A DNA stretch of 64,000 bases from Thioalkalivibrio thiocyanoxidans ARh2 (GCF_000385215.1 NZ_ARQK01000051.1:18365-82364); one strand, 5' to 3'; positions 1 through 8,717 are shown, counted from the first letter of the stretch. Made by a program: numbers and translations. The notes: generated by a model from the sequence alone, not told the origin.

Positions 1-2
1 TG

Positions 3-680
3 GAAACCTTCATCGAGGCATTGCGCTCCAAGCACGAAGTGTTTGCGGGTGTGGTCGCGAAAGGCGACGACATGGATGCCGAGGACCTGCGTACGCTCGC
101 CGGTCTGGTGTTTGCGGTGCGCCGCAAGCTGGCGAGTGTGATGGGTGAACGCCAGGGGGCCCTCGTGGACGGGATGCGCGCTCTGGTGCGCCCGGATGCG
201 GACCTGGACTCGCGGCTGGCGGCCTTTGCCGATCTGGCCGGGGACGACAAGAAACTGCGACGCGGGTTCTGGGACTTCGGTGCCGAGATCCTGCATTTCG
301 CGGATCCCGAGACGGTCCCGCTGGCCACGCGCTGGGTGTGGGACACGGGGACAACGACTGGGGCGTTGCGCGAGTTTATTCGCGGGAACGACACCCTGCG
401 GTCGATTCCGATTGGCGAGACCGTCGGGGCGATCGAAGGGGCCAGACGCTGGTTCTACGATGCGCTGGCCGAGGAAGGCTTCTACCGCGACCTGCCGTTT
501 GTCACGGATCTGGTTTGGGTGCAGGCCTACTCCGACTACGCGCGTTCGCTGTCGATGAGTCTGGGCATGATCGACAACCAGTTCGGGGCGAAGCAGGACC
601 CGCTGGAGCTAGGCGTAAAGCTCCTGGGGATCGATTCCCCGGAAGGACGCCTGAAAGGTCACGATGCGTCGCTGCATTGA
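3..680 (+). CDS. sHdr-cluster 'Hyp' protein, 5'-truncated
   Basis: This gene is cut by the window edge and 225 residues are visible. The frame is open to base 3, and bases 1-2 are TG, so the missing base may complete an NTG start codon (reading M-E-T-F-I-E-A-L) or the codon may be internal. The product is soluble and acidic, with no signal peptide, membrane segment or metal motif that I can see. In known sulfur-oxidiser sHdr loci a small conserved hypothetical gene lies between hdrA and hdrC2. The position directly before hdrC2 and hdrB2 is the reason for this call. Its role in the complex is not known to me. hdrA, hdrB1 and hdrC1 would be expected just upstream, outside the window. Confidence 0.72.
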   Translation, partial: ETFIEALRSKHEVFAGVVAKGDDMDAEDLRTLAGLVFAVRRKLASVMGERQGALVDGMRALVRPDADLDSRLAAFADLAGDDKKLRRGFWDFGAEILHFADPETVPLATRWVWDTGTTTGALREFIRGNDTLRSIPIGETVGAIEGARRWFYDALAEEGFYRDLPFVTDLVWVQAYSDYARSLSMSLGMIDNQFGAKQDPLELGVKLLGIDSPEGRLKGHDASLH

Positions 681-729
681 ATAATGGAACGAACTTGAGC
701 CTGGTAGCACAGGTTTTCGGAGAGACGTC

Positions 730-1446
730 ATGGCAATACATGAAAAGGCACTGATCGAGGACGAACGCCTCCAGCAGCACGACGAGCTGGTGGTCGACGG
801 CGTGGACGTGTCCGGACACTGGAACACGATGATCGCGCCGCGGACCGTTCGCGATTACGACGACGATTTCGAGACGAAGATCCAGGGCTATGCCGGTGGC
901 GAGTATGTGCACCGCTGCTGGCAGTGCGGGTCCTGTACCAACTCCTGCACCATGTACGCGCAGAACGTGCAGTTCAATCCGCGCTACTGGATCTACCTGA
1001 CCCGCCTGGGCATGAAAGAAGAGCTGGTCAAGGACAAGGACATCATCTGGCAGTGCGTGTCGTGCAACAAGTGCACCAACATCTGCCCGAAGGACGTGAA
1101 GCCGGAAGGCGTGATGAAGGCCCTTGCGCACTGGATGGAAGAGGAAGGGATCACCGAGAAGGCCCCGTCGACCATCTTCGACGAAGAGTTTGCCGATCAG
1201 ATCTACAAGACCGGCCGCATCGAAGACGGGAAGGTGATGCAGAACTTCTTCAAGAAGACCGGTCAGCCGCTGGTCCAGGAATGGCTGAAGGTGTTCATCT
1301 TCCGCATGATGAAGCACCTGCCGGTGAAGCACCTGATGGCGATGGGCATGAACACCGTACATACGCCGCGCACCAAGTCCTGGGGCAAGACCGGGGACGT
1401 GCTGAAGAACTACGTGCGCGAACAGAAGGAGGCCGCTCATGGCTAA
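730..1446 (+). CDS. hdrC2: sHdr iron-sulfur subunit HdrC2
   Basis: A 238-residue cytoplasmic ferredoxin-like subunit of the heterodisulfide-reductase-like sulfur-oxidising complex. Two classical [4Fe-4S] motifs are visible: C63-x2-C66-x2-C69-x3-C73 and C109-x2-C112-x2-C115-x3-C119-P. They are separated by the spacing usual for HdrC and followed by a helical C-terminal part. The ATG at 730 is preceded by a GAGAG-type ribosome site. Its stop overlaps the start of hdrB2 by 8 bases, implying translational coupling. In the family this subunit passes electrons between the CCG subunit HdrB and the flavin subunit HdrA. The 'C2' label rests on the order Hyp-C2-B2. Confidence 0.9.
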   Translation: MAIHEKALIEDERLQQHDELVVDGVDVSGHWNTMIAPRTVRDYDDDFETKIQGYAGGEYVHRCWQCGSCTNSCTMYAQNVQFNPRYWIYLTRLGMKEELVKDKDIIWQCVSCNKCTNICPKDVKPEGVMKALAHWMEEEGITEKAPSTIFDEEFADQIYKTGRIEDGKVMQNFFKKTGQPLVQEWLKVFIFRMMKHLPVKHLMAMGMNTVHTPRTKSWGKTGDVLKNYVREQKEAAHG

Positions 1447-2350
1447 GGTTGCTTACTACCCGGGTTGCGCCCTCGAGGGGTCCGGCGGCCCGTACGACCG
1501 CTCGACGCGCGTGCTGGTCAAGGCGCTGGGTCTCGAGATGGAGAACCTGCGCGACTGGAACTGCTGCGGTGCGATGGAGGTGAAGAACATCCATCCGATG
1601 CTGCAGACGTACCTGTCGGCCCGAAACATGGCCATCGCCTCCGAGCAGATGGGCATGGACACCGTGATGGCGCCGTGCAACGGCTGCTACCACAACCTGA
1701 AGAAGGCCGAGTACGAGACTGCCACCTCCCAGGACGCGATGAATACCGTCCAGGATCTGGCGCGCAAGTCCGACGACCCGGTCTACACCGGTGACGTGCG
1801 CACCCTGCATCTGCTCGAGTGGCTGATGGAGGAGCTGGGGCCCGAGGGCATCAAGCAGAAGATGACGAAGAGCCTGAACGGCATCAAGATCGCCAACTAC
1901 TACGGCTGCATGTACACCCGGCCGCGCCAGATCTTCCCCGAGAAGGACAACGGCCCGGGCTCGGATTCGAGCTACCAGCCGCACTTCATGGATGACCTGC
2001 TGGGTGCCGCCGGCGCGGTGAACGTGGACTATCCGTTGAAGACGTCCTGCTGCGGCGGCGCGCACACCCTGTCGGATTCCGATACCTCGACCCAGTTGGT
2101 GCTGAACCTGCTGCAGTCGGCGGAGGATTCCGGTGCCGAGGTGATCGCGACCGAGTGCCCGACCTGCCACTCCGGTCTGGAGATGCACCAGGTCCGCGCC
2201 GAGACCGAGTTCGGCATCAAGACCGACGTGAAGGTGCTGTACTTCACTCAGCTGCTGGGTCTGGCGATGGGGCTGTCTCCGCGCAAGCTGGGCATCCACG
2301 AGAACGTGAGTGATTCCATCGGGCTGCTGAAGGAGAAGGGGGTCATCTGA
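1439..2350 (+). CDS. hdrB2: sHdr CCG-domain subunit HdrB2
   Basis: A 303-residue protein with two cysteine-rich CCG domains, the fold that holds the non-cubane [4Fe-4S] clusters at the disulfide site of HdrB proteins. Domain 1 has C10, C42-C43-G and a C-x2-C in M-A-P-C-N-G-C-Y. Domain 2 has Y-G-C-M-Y, S-C-C-G-G and E-C-P-T-C-H. No membrane segment is seen. The start overlaps hdrC2 by 8 bases. In sulfur oxidisers the sHdr complex is thought to oxidise sulfane sulfur delivered by carrier proteins. A strong terminator follows within 50 bases, so this is the last gene of the hdr transcript. Confidence 0.92.
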   Translation: MAKVAYYPGCALEGSGGPYDRSTRVLVKALGLEMENLRDWNCCGAMEVKNIHPMLQTYLSARNMAIASEQMGMDTVMAPCNGCYHNLKKAEYETATSQDAMNTVQDLARKSDDPVYTGDVRTLHLLEWLMEELGPEGIKQKMTKSLNGIKIANYYGCMYTRPRQIFPEKDNGPGSDSSYQPHFMDDLLGAAGAVNVDYPLKTSCCGGAHTLSDSDTSTQLVLNLLQSAEDSGAEVIATECPTCHSGLEMHQVRAETEFGIKTDVKVLYFTQLLGLAMGLSPRKLGIHENVSDSIGLLKEKGVI

Positions 2351-2393
2351 TCCCCGGGTATCTGGCCCGCATGGCCCAGTAGTATCTTCGAAA

Positions 2394-2418
2394 AACGGGC
2401 GCCTGGCGCCCGTTTTTT
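2394..2418 (+). terminator. intrinsic terminator after hdrB2
   Basis: ACGGGCG, a 5-base loop CCTGG, then CGCCCGT, followed directly by a T-run. It ends 27 bases before the lbpA1 start. It should stop most hdr transcripts, so lbpA1 is expressed by read-through or from its own promoter. Confidence 0.88.
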
Positions 2419-2445
2419 GTGTCGATGCCGGGAACGAGGCGAAAC

Positions 2446-2892
2446 ATGGATTGCAACGGTTGCGAGTTTCATCCCGAACTGTTCTACGACGACGAGTTCC
2501 AGATCTGGTTGCGCCGCGAGGACGATGACACCCTGACCGTGGGGATGACGGATCTGTCGCAGACGATCGCGGGCAAGATTATTCACGTGCGCGTGCGCCG
2601 TCCCGGCACCCGGCGGCCGCCCGGGAAGCCGGTCGCCACCATCGAGAGCGGCAAATGGGCCGGTCCGATACCGAACTTCATCGACTGCAAGATCGTCGAG
2701 GGCAATGAAGAAGTGCTGGAGAATCCGGTGCTGTTGAACTCCGACCCGTATAACGCATGGATCGCGCGTGTCGAGGCGACCAACGGCGCGGACGCCGCGC
2801 TGGAGCAGTTCCTGACCGGTGACAAGGCCGAGGAGGGCTACTGCAAGCGGGCGAAGGATGAAGACATCGAGTGTCAACGCAAGCTGCGATAG
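2446..2892 (+). CDS. lbpA: lipoate-binding protein LbpA (first copy)
   Basis: A 148-residue protein related to GcvH of the glycine cleavage system, but of the sulfur-oxidation type. The lipoylation site is K70 in E-S-G-K-W-A-G-P, on the hairpin of the biotinyl/lipoyl fold. I chose the ATG at 2446 because GAGGCG sits six bases upstream. An in-frame GTG at 2419 lies in the T-run of the terminator and is unlikely. The N-terminus carries C-x2-C (C3, C6). LbpA lipoate is the proposed carrier for the sulfur or C1-sulfur intermediates handled by sHdr. A second copy follows dsrE. This copy is richer in Arg and Asp in the loop before the lipoyl hairpin. Confidence 0.9.
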   Translation: MDCNGCEFHPELFYDDEFQIWLRREDDDTLTVGMTDLSQTIAGKIIHVRVRRPGTRRPPGKPVATIESGKWAGPIPNFIDCKIVEGNEEVLENPVLLNSDPYNAWIARVEATNGADAALEQFLTGDKAEEGYCKRAKDEDIECQRKLR

Positions 2893-2900
2893 AGGGCACG

Positions 2901-3308
2901 ATGGCCGATCTGGACAACGAATATTATCTGGACAACGACGAGCAGACGGTCGTGTTCATCATGACCTCGGGCCCGTCTACACCGCAGCGTTGCGCGACGC
3001 CGTTCTATCTGGGGGCTGTGATGGCCTCGATGGACGTGGACGTGTACATCTTCTTCACCATGGAAGGGGTTCGCCTGATGGAGAAGGGGGTGGCCGACGA
3101 CCTGAGGGCCATGGAAGATGGCAAGCTGATCAAGGATTTTATCCAGGACGCAAAACGCGCGGGCGTGCGTTTGCACGTTTGCCAGCCCGCTTTGCCGGGG
3201 TATAGAATCGACGCGTCTTTGGATCTCATCGACGAGGTCGATGAAGTGAATCGGGCGAGCGAGCTGGCGGACCTGATTCTGCGTAGTGATAAAACGATAA
3301 CGTTTTAA
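2901..3308 (+). CDS. DsrE-family sulfur-transfer protein
   Basis: A 135-residue cytoplasmic DsrE/DsrF-like protein. It shows a Rossmann-type strand V-V-F-I-M-T-S-G and two cysteines, C31 (T-P-Q-R-C-A-T-P) and C94 (L-H-V-C-Q-P-A). C94 sits where DsrE-family sulfurtransferases carry their persulfide cysteine. The ATG at 2901 follows AGAGGG and lies 8 bases after the lbpA stop. Genes of the DsrE3 and TusA type often accompany sHdr and relay sulfane sulfur from rhodaneses to the complex. The location between two lbpA genes supports that role here. The DsrE3 subtype is inferred, not proven. Confidence 0.82.
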   Translation: MADLDNEYYLDNDEQTVVFIMTSGPSTPQRCATPFYLGAVMASMDVDVYIFFTMEGVRLMEKGVADDLRAMEDGKLIKDFIQDAKRAGVRLHVCQPALPGYRIDASLDLIDEVDEVNRASELADLILRSDKTITF

Positions 3309-3345
3309 TTTTCCCGCATTATTACTTTCACGCTTGGAGGAAAAC

Positions 3346-3783
3346 ATGGGCGCAGTACGGGGTTGTGATATTCCGGAAGATCTGATGTACAACGTTGAAA
3401 ACAACGTGTGGGTGCGCAAGGAAAGCGACGGTACCGCGACCGTGGGCCTGACCTCCTACGCGTGCTCGCTGGCCGGCACCATCGTGTCCTTCACCCCCAA
3501 GAAGGTCGGCAAGACCGTGAAGAAGGACAAGTCCTGCACCACGGTTGAATCCGGCAAGTGGGTGGGTCCGGCGAAGACCCCGGTGACCGGTGAAGTGACC
3601 GAAACCAACGACAAGGTCGCCGCCAACCCGGGTCTGATCAACGAAGATCCCTACGGCGAAGGCTGGCTGATCAAGCTGAAGCCGGAAGACTGGGACGGCG
3701 AAGTCGGCGACCTGAAGACCGGCTCCGACGCCCTGGCCGCGTTCGAGGCCAAGATGGAAGCGGACGGTTTCGGCGGCTGCTGA
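3346..3783 (+). CDS. lbpA: lipoate-binding protein LbpA (second copy)
   Basis: A 145-residue GcvH-like lipoyl carrier with acceptor K71 in E-S-G-K-W-V-G-P. A strong GGAGG six bases ahead of ATG 3346 decides the start. The motif and the downstream E-x-N-x-K-V-A-A-N-P-G-L-I-N region match the first copy, but the two proteins differ widely elsewhere, so this is an old duplication. The second copy has a Cys-rich face (C7, C40, C64) and ends in G-G-C. It has the stronger ribosome site of the pair and is likely the major carrier. It is followed by a terminator, so lbpA1-dsrE-lbpA2 forms one unit. Confidence 0.92.
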   Translation: MGAVRGCDIPEDLMYNVENNVWVRKESDGTATVGLTSYACSLAGTIVSFTPKKVGKTVKKDKSCTTVESGKWVGPAKTPVTGEVTETNDKVAANPGLINEDPYGEGWLIKLKPEDWDGEVGDLKTGSDALAAFEAKMEADGFGGC

Positions 3784-3799
3784 GTCAGCGTCTCCCTAC

Positions 3800-3833
3800 G
3801 GCCGCCGTTCCCCAGTGTTCGGCGGCCTTTTTT
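3800..3833 (+). terminator. intrinsic terminator after lbpA2
   Basis: GGCCGCC (3800-3806), a 14-base loop, GGCGGCC (3821-3827) and six T. It separates the carrier genes from the lipoate-assembly genes. Confidence 0.85.
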
Positions 3834-3859
3834 GATTCTGTGGTATCCGGAGCAAGCTG

Positions 3860-5041
3860 ATGACGACCTGGAACGAGGTAATCCAGCGGGTCGAACCCCT
3901 GGAAGACATCCCTGTCGATGCGGCGTTGGTGAACGATCTCCAGCACAGCATTCAGCGGGGCTCCGATCCCGGATCGGTGCATTTCTATACGCCGACGTTC
4001 AAGTCGTACCAGACAAGCGAACTCGCTGATTGCGGCAAGAGCGCCTGGCCGGCGATGTCGATCACCGGGGGCGACTGCAAGCTCGCCTGTGATCACTGCA
4101 AGGCCAAGATCCTGGAGCCGATGATCCCGGTGCGTACGCCGGAAGACCTCTGGGCCCAGGTGAACAATGTGATCGAGTCCGGCGCCCAGGGCATGCTCCT
4201 GACGGGCGGCTCGAATCACCGCAACGAGGTCGAGTACGACCCGTACTACTCCACGATTCGTCGTATCAAGGACGAATTCCCCGAATTTCGCATCGCGCTG
4301 CACACGGCGCTGGTCGACGACAACATCGCGACGTCGATGGAGCAGGCCGGCATTGATGCGGCGATGATGGACGTGATCGGTGCCCAGGACACGATCACGC
4401 AGGTCTACCACCTGCGCCGCAGCGTGGATGACTTCGAGCAGACGCTCGAGAGCCTGGTGAACACCAACATGAAGGTGGTCCCGCACATCGTGATCGGCCT
4501 GCACTACGGCAAGCTGCTGGGCGAGTGGAACGCGCTGGAGATGCTCGCGCGCCACCTGCCGGATGCCGTCGTGCTGGTGGTCGTGATGCCGTTTTATGCC
4601 CCGGCCAGTCGCCCGTTCGAGACCCCGGATGTGCATGCGGTCGGGCGCTTCTTCCATGATGCGCGCGAGCGTCTGGGGGATACCCCGCTGCTGCTCGGCT
4701 GTGCGCGTCCGCCGGGCGAGGCGAAGAGCCAGATCGACAGCTATGCAGTGATGGCCGGCCTGTCCGGTATTGCGCACCCGGCCGAGGGTGTGGTCGAACT
4801 GGCCGCGCGCCTGGGCAAGAAGGTCCGCGTGACGCCGGCCTGCTGCTCGATCGCCGTCGGCGACGAGGTGATGGCGGAGGACGGCACCTCTGCGGAGAGC
4901 GGAGTCGAAATCGATCTGGACACCATCGTGGCAGAGGAGGCCCGGCGTCGCGAGCAGGAACGCAAGGCGCGCCAGGGCCTTGGCGGGATCCGAATCGTGA
5001 CCGAGGGCAACGCCGCGGCCGGAGGGGGTTGCCATGTCTGA
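3860..5041 (+). CDS. lipS1: radical SAM lipoyl synthase component, LipS1-like
   Basis: A 393-residue radical SAM enzyme. The SAM-cluster motif is C73-x3-C77-x2-C80 (G-G-D-C-K-L-A-C-D-H-C), followed by a glycine-rich T-G-G-S and a TIM-barrel-like middle. A C-C pair near residue 335 (T-P-A-C-C-S-I) may hold a second cluster. In many sulfur oxidisers and archaea, lipoate on dedicated carriers is made by two radical SAM proteins, LipS1 and LipS2, which each insert one sulfur into octanoyl-lysine. The neighbours (ligase, flavoprotein, second radical SAM enzyme, lbpA) fit that set. Which of the two is S1 is assigned from gene order and is less certain than the family. It overlaps the ligase gene by 8 bases. 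Confidence 0.8.
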   Translation: MTTWNEVIQRVEPLEDIPVDAALVNDLQHSIQRGSDPGSVHFYTPTFKSYQTSELADCGKSAWPAMSITGGDCKLACDHCKAKILEPMIPVRTPEDLWAQVNNVIESGAQGMLLTGGSNHRNEVEYDPYYSTIRRIKDEFPEFRIALHTALVDDNIATSMEQAGIDAAMMDVIGAQDTITQVYHLRRSVDDFEQTLESLVNTNMKVVPHIVIGLHYGKLLGEWNALEMLARHLPDAVVLVVVMPFYAPASRPFETPDVHAVGRFFHDARERLGDTPLLLGCARPPGEAKSQIDSYAVMAGLSGIAHPAEGVVELAARLGKKVRVTPACCSIAVGDEVMAEDGTSAESGVEIDLDTIVAEEARRREQERKARQGLGGIRIVTEGNAAAGGGCHV

Positions 5042-6125
5042 GCGCGACCAGAAGACCCTGCGCGTCCTGGACACCGGGCTGCGCCCGGCGGCCGAGAACA
5101 TGGCCTTCAACCGGGCCCTGCTCGAGTGCCACCAGGAAGGCGTATCGCCGCACACCCTGCGCTTCCTGCAGTTCGAGCCCTGTGCGCTGGTGGGCTTTCA
5201 TCAGAACGTGGACCAGGAGATCAATACCGAGTACTGCAAGGAAAACGGTATTGCGATCCAGCGCCGGATCACCGGCGGCGGCGCGATCTACTTTGATTCG
5301 ACCCAGCTCGGCTGGGAGCTGTACCTCGACAAGCGTTTCCTGGGGACCGCGGACATGGGGCAGATCGCCCAGCGCATCTGCAATGCCGCCGCTGCCGGGA
5401 TCCGCACGCTGGGCGTGGATGCGCAATTCCGCCCGCGCAACGACATCGAGGTCGACGGGCGCAAGATCTCCGGCACGGGAGGCGCATTCGACGGCGACTC
5501 GATCATGTACCAGGGCACGTTGCTGATCGAGTTCGATGTGGAGGACATGCTGCGCATCCTGCGGATCCCGGCCGAGAAGCTCTCCAACAAGGCGATCGAG
5601 TCGGCTCGCGATCGTGTGGTCAATCTGGCGACCCTGCTGGGCGAGCGACCGGATCTGAACCACGTGAAGGACGCGATTGCCAGGGCCTTCGCCGAGGAGT
5701 TCGCGGTCGAGCTGGCCCCCTCGGATCTGCTGCCCGAGGAGCAGAAGGCCTTCGAAGAGGCCCTGGCCGAGATCGATACCGAAGAGTGGGTCTACCAGCG
5801 CAACCGCCCGGCCACCGATGCCCCGATGTTCGAGAGCATTTTCAAGTCCGACGGCGGTCTGATGCGCGTCGGTGTCGCGCTGGACCCGGAGCGCAAGCGC
5901 CTGAAACAGCTCTGGCTGACCGGGGACATCTTCGTCAAGCCCGCGCGCACCATCGCCGATCTCGAGGCGGCCCTGCGCGACACGCCGCAGGCCGAGATGG
6001 AAGAGCGCGTGCGCGCCTTCTTTGCCGAGCGCGACGTCGAGATGCTGCAGTTGACCGTGGATGACTTCATTGCGGCGATCCAGTCCGCCCTGGCGATGGC
6101 CGAGACCGAGGAATCGGCGGGATGA
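5034..6125 (+). CDS. lipoate-protein ligase, sLpl(AB) type
   Basis: A 363-residue ligase of the LplA family. The N-terminal catalytic domain shows the substrate-loop motif R-R-I-T-G-G-G-A-I-Y (about residues 78-87) and the catalytic Lys in D-G-R-K-I-S-G-T-G-G (about 145). A C-terminal accessory domain of about 110 residues follows in the same chain, so A and B parts are fused. It would activate lipoate or octanoate with ATP and attach it to K70/K71 of the LbpA proteins. Its start lies inside the radical SAM gene before it. Sitting next to lbpA, it is probably specific for LbpA rather than for 2-oxoacid dehydrogenases. Confidence 0.88.
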   Translation: MSERDQKTLRVLDTGLRPAAENMAFNRALLECHQEGVSPHTLRFLQFEPCALVGFHQNVDQEINTEYCKENGIAIQRRITGGGAIYFDSTQLGWELYLDKRFLGTADMGQIAQRICNAAAAGIRTLGVDAQFRPRNDIEVDGRKISGTGGAFDGDSIMYQGTLLIEFDVEDMLRILRIPAEKLSNKAIESARDRVVNLATLLGERPDLNHVKDAIARAFAEEFAVELAPSDLLPEEQKAFEEALAEIDTEEWVYQRNRPATDAPMFESIFKSDGGLMRVGVALDPERKRLKQLWLTGDIFVKPARTIADLEAALRDTPQAEMEERVRAFFAERDVEMLQLTVDDFIAAIQSALAMAETEESAG

Positions 6126-6162
6126 CGGTCCTGTGGGCGCCACTGGTCGGGGGACGGCCGTA

Positions 6163-7245
6163 ATGCTCCCCGAGAAGGTCGACGTCCTGGTGGTCGGGCT
6201 GGGGCCGGGCGGTGCCTCGGCGGCACGCGTGTGCGCGGCGGCCGGGCTGTCGGTCCTGGCGGTCGAGCGCAACAAGGCCTTCGGGGAACCGGTGCAGTGC
6301 GCGGAGTTCATCCCCAACCCGATGGGCGCCTATGCCCAGGCGGAGGGGGTGCTGTTGCAGCGTATCGACTCGATGCAGAGCTTCCTGCCCTCCGGGGCTG
6401 TGGAGCACTCCGACTTCCCCGGGCTGATGGTGGATCGCGGCGAGTTCGACCGCGCGATCATCCAGGCGGCGCAGGCCAATGGCGCACAGCTGGTGACTTC
6501 GACCCCGCTGCAACGCGTGGATGCCGAACGGCATGTGGCGACCGTGAAGCACCAGGGGCAGGAACGCGCGATCGAGTACCGGGTGCTGATCGCGGCCGAC
6601 GGCCCGCATTCCCCGGTAGCCGAATCCCTGGGTCTGCCTGCGTTGCCGGTGGTGCAGACCCGCCAGTACACGGTGCCGCTGAAAAAGCCCTATACCGCGA
6701 CCGACGTCTGGCTGTCGGACGACTACCCGGGTGGGTACGCCTGGCTGTTCCCCAAGGGGGAATGGGCGAACCTGGGGTTGGGTGCCGACAAGCGCATCGA
6801 CAACGACATGAAGACGCCGCTGGATTCCCTGCATGCCCAGCTCGTCGAGCAGGGGCTGCTGGGCGAGGAGATCCGCCACCGTACGGGCGGCGCGATCCCG
6901 GTCGGCGGCCTGCGCGATTCCCTGTACCGGGGCGATGTCCTGTTCGTGGGCGATGCCGGCGGGTTTACCCATCCGATTACCGGGGCCGGGATTGCCGCGG
7001 CCGTGGTGTCCGGCGAGGCGGCGGGCGAGGCCGCGATTGCGCATCTCGAGGGTGACGCCGAGGCCTTCGACGATTACGATGAGGAGATGCGCGATCAGTA
7101 TGGTCCGGCCCTGGAGCGCGCCTGCAAGCGCCGCGCGTTCCTGAACGAACACTGGCGAACGCCGCGGGCGCAGGAAGACGCCACGCAGCGCCGCGGATGG
7201 ATTGCATTTTCCGAGTATTTCAACGATGGTGACCAGGCCGCGTAG
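6163..7245 (+). CDS. lipT: FAD-dependent oxidoreductase of the lipoate-assembly cluster, LipT-like
   Basis: A 360-residue flavoprotein of the geranylgeranyl-reductase / FAD-dependent monooxygenase-like superfamily. The N-terminal dinucleotide fold is V-V-G-L-G-P-G-G-A-S-A-A-R, and the second FAD motif is F-V-G-D-A-G-G-F-T-H-P-I near residue 266. I chose ATG 6163 because the FAD fold starts ten residues later. A longer in-frame start at 6061 lies inside the ligase gene. LipT is the name given to the FAD-binding NAD(P)H oxidoreductase found with lipS1/S2. It is thought to supply electrons to these radical SAM enzymes. The function here is inferred from context. Confidence 0.75.
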   Translation: MLPEKVDVLVVGLGPGGASAARVCAAAGLSVLAVERNKAFGEPVQCAEFIPNPMGAYAQAEGVLLQRIDSMQSFLPSGAVEHSDFPGLMVDRGEFDRAIIQAAQANGAQLVTSTPLQRVDAERHVATVKHQGQERAIEYRVLIAADGPHSPVAESLGLPALPVVQTRQYTVPLKKPYTATDVWLSDDYPGGYAWLFPKGEWANLGLGADKRIDNDMKTPLDSLHAQLVEQGLLGEEIRHRTGGAIPVGGLRDSLYRGDVLFVGDAGGFTHPITGAGIAAAVVSGEAAGEAAIAHLEGDAEAFDDYDEEMRDQYGPALERACKRRAFLNEHWRTPRAQEDATQRRGWIAFSEYFNDGDQAA

Positions 7246-7295
7246 GCCCGGTTGGCGGGTGCCCCGCACCCGGTGAACAACGCTGGAGGAATTCC

Positions 7296-8468
7296 ATGAG
7301 TGCAAGTGCAGAGGAGATGGTCGCGCCGATCAACTTTTACCGGCCCGACTATCACATCAAGACCCCGGACATGCGTTCGCCGGAGTACGTGCAGATGTCC
7401 ACGGCGGCGGCGATCACGCTGGGCCTGGTGCCGGGTACCATGCACCGCACGTCCTGCACCCACTGCCTGAACCTGCTGGTCACCTACCCGGAAGGCTGCC
7501 GCGCGAACTGCTCCTACTGCGGCCTGGCGCGCCACCGCGAGGAATCGCGTGACTACGCCGACCGCAACTTCATCCGCGTGGACTGGCCGACCGCCAAGTA
7601 CGACGAGGTGATCGAGCGCGTCAAGAACAACTCCGACGCCGGTCAGTTCGAGCGCATGTGCATCTCCATGATCACGCACCCGAACTCCGACGCCGACACC
7701 GTCGAGCTGCTGGAGAAGTGGGTCGCCGAGGTCAACCACATCCCGGTGTCGATCCTGTCCAACCCGACCACCATGAGCTACGAGGACCTCCAGCTCCTGC
7801 GGGACAAGGGCGCGGACATCTTCACCGTCGCGCTGGACGCGGTGACCCCGGAGATCTTCGAGCGCACCCGCGGCAAGTCGGTCGAGAGCCCGCACACCTG
7901 GGACAAATACTGGCAGGCAATCGAGTGGGCCGCCGAGATCTTCGGCCCGGAGAAGTTCGGTGCCCACCTGATCTGCGGCATGGGCGAGACCGAGGAAGAG
8001 ATCCTGCAGGTCTGCCAGCGCATCCGCGACCTGGGTGGCCACAACCACATGTTTGCCTTCTTCCCGGAAGAGGGCTCGCTGATGGAAGACTGGAACCCGG
8101 TGCCACGTGACCAGTGGCGCCGCGTGCAGCTGGGCCGCTTCGTGATCGACTACGCCGGCGGCCGTATCGACGACATGAAGTTCAACGCCGACGGACAGGT
8201 GGTGGACTTCGGCCTGCCGCAGTCCGAGGTGGACGAACTGATCGCCTCCGGTAAGCCGTTCCAGACCTCCGGCTGCCCCGGCAAGTCGGACGAGGAAGTC
8301 TCGGCCTGTAACCGCCCCTACGGCGATTCCAGCCCGACGGACATCCTGTCCTTCCCGTTTGCCCTCAACTCGACGGACGTCGGGTTCGTCCAGCGGCAGA
8401 TGGCCGGGGAGGATGTCGGCACCTTCGACTTCGACGCCGACGAGGCCGAGGACGAGAAGTCCGCATAA
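7296..8468 (+). CDS. lipS2: radical SAM lipoyl synthase component, LipS2-like
   Basis: A 390-residue radical SAM protein resembling biotin synthase. The radical SAM motif C68-x3-C72-x2-C75 is preceded by C54-x2-C57, and two further cysteines lie near the C-terminus (S-G-C-P-G-K-S and S-A-C-N-R-P-Y-G). This pattern fits a second, sacrificial Fe-S cluster as in lipoyl synthases. GGAGG seven bases upstream fixes ATG 7296. With the first radical SAM gene it would form the two-protein lipoyl synthase acting on octanoylated LbpA. The S2 label is tentative. A hairpin terminator follows at 8484. Confidence 0.8.
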   Translation: MSASAEEMVAPINFYRPDYHIKTPDMRSPEYVQMSTAAAITLGLVPGTMHRTSCTHCLNLLVTYPEGCRANCSYCGLARHREESRDYADRNFIRVDWPTAKYDEVIERVKNNSDAGQFERMCISMITHPNSDADTVELLEKWVAEVNHIPVSILSNPTTMSYEDLQLLRDKGADIFTVALDAVTPEIFERTRGKSVESPHTWDKYWQAIEWAAEIFGPEKFGAHLICGMGETEEEILQVCQRIRDLGGHNHMFAFFPEEGSLMEDWNPVPRDQWRRVQLGRFVIDYAGGRIDDMKFNADGQVVDFGLPQSEVDELIASGKPFQTSGCPGKSDEEVSACNRPYGDSSPTDILSFPFALNSTDVGFVQRQMAGEDVGTFDFDADEAEDEKSA

Positions 8469-8483
8469 AACTCGATGTATGCC

Positions 8484-8508
8484 GAAAGCCCCGGTCTCCG
8501 GGGCTTTC
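8484..8508 (+). terminator. hairpin terminator after lipS2-like gene
   Basis: A perfect 11-bp stem, GAAAGCCCCGG / CCGGGGCTTTC with loop TCT. The T-run is short, so termination strength is uncertain. The rest of 8469-8717 shows only a purine-rich ribosome site (AAAGGAG) before the next gene. Confidence 0.7.
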
Positions 8509-8717
8509 GCACGTCAGGGGGTTGATTAGGCGTTTTGAATATTCAGGTTTCGAGCGGGGATTTTTCAGGGGCCCCGCCGAAAGAACTCCCGGGGGGATGG
8601 GTCGTCCACCCGCGAGCGGTCACTGCACCACAAAACCGGACCGGCGGCAGACAAGGGGGCCGCAGGTAACCGGGGTGCCGGGGCCATAAAACAAGAAGAC
8701 CACCAAAGGAGAACAAC

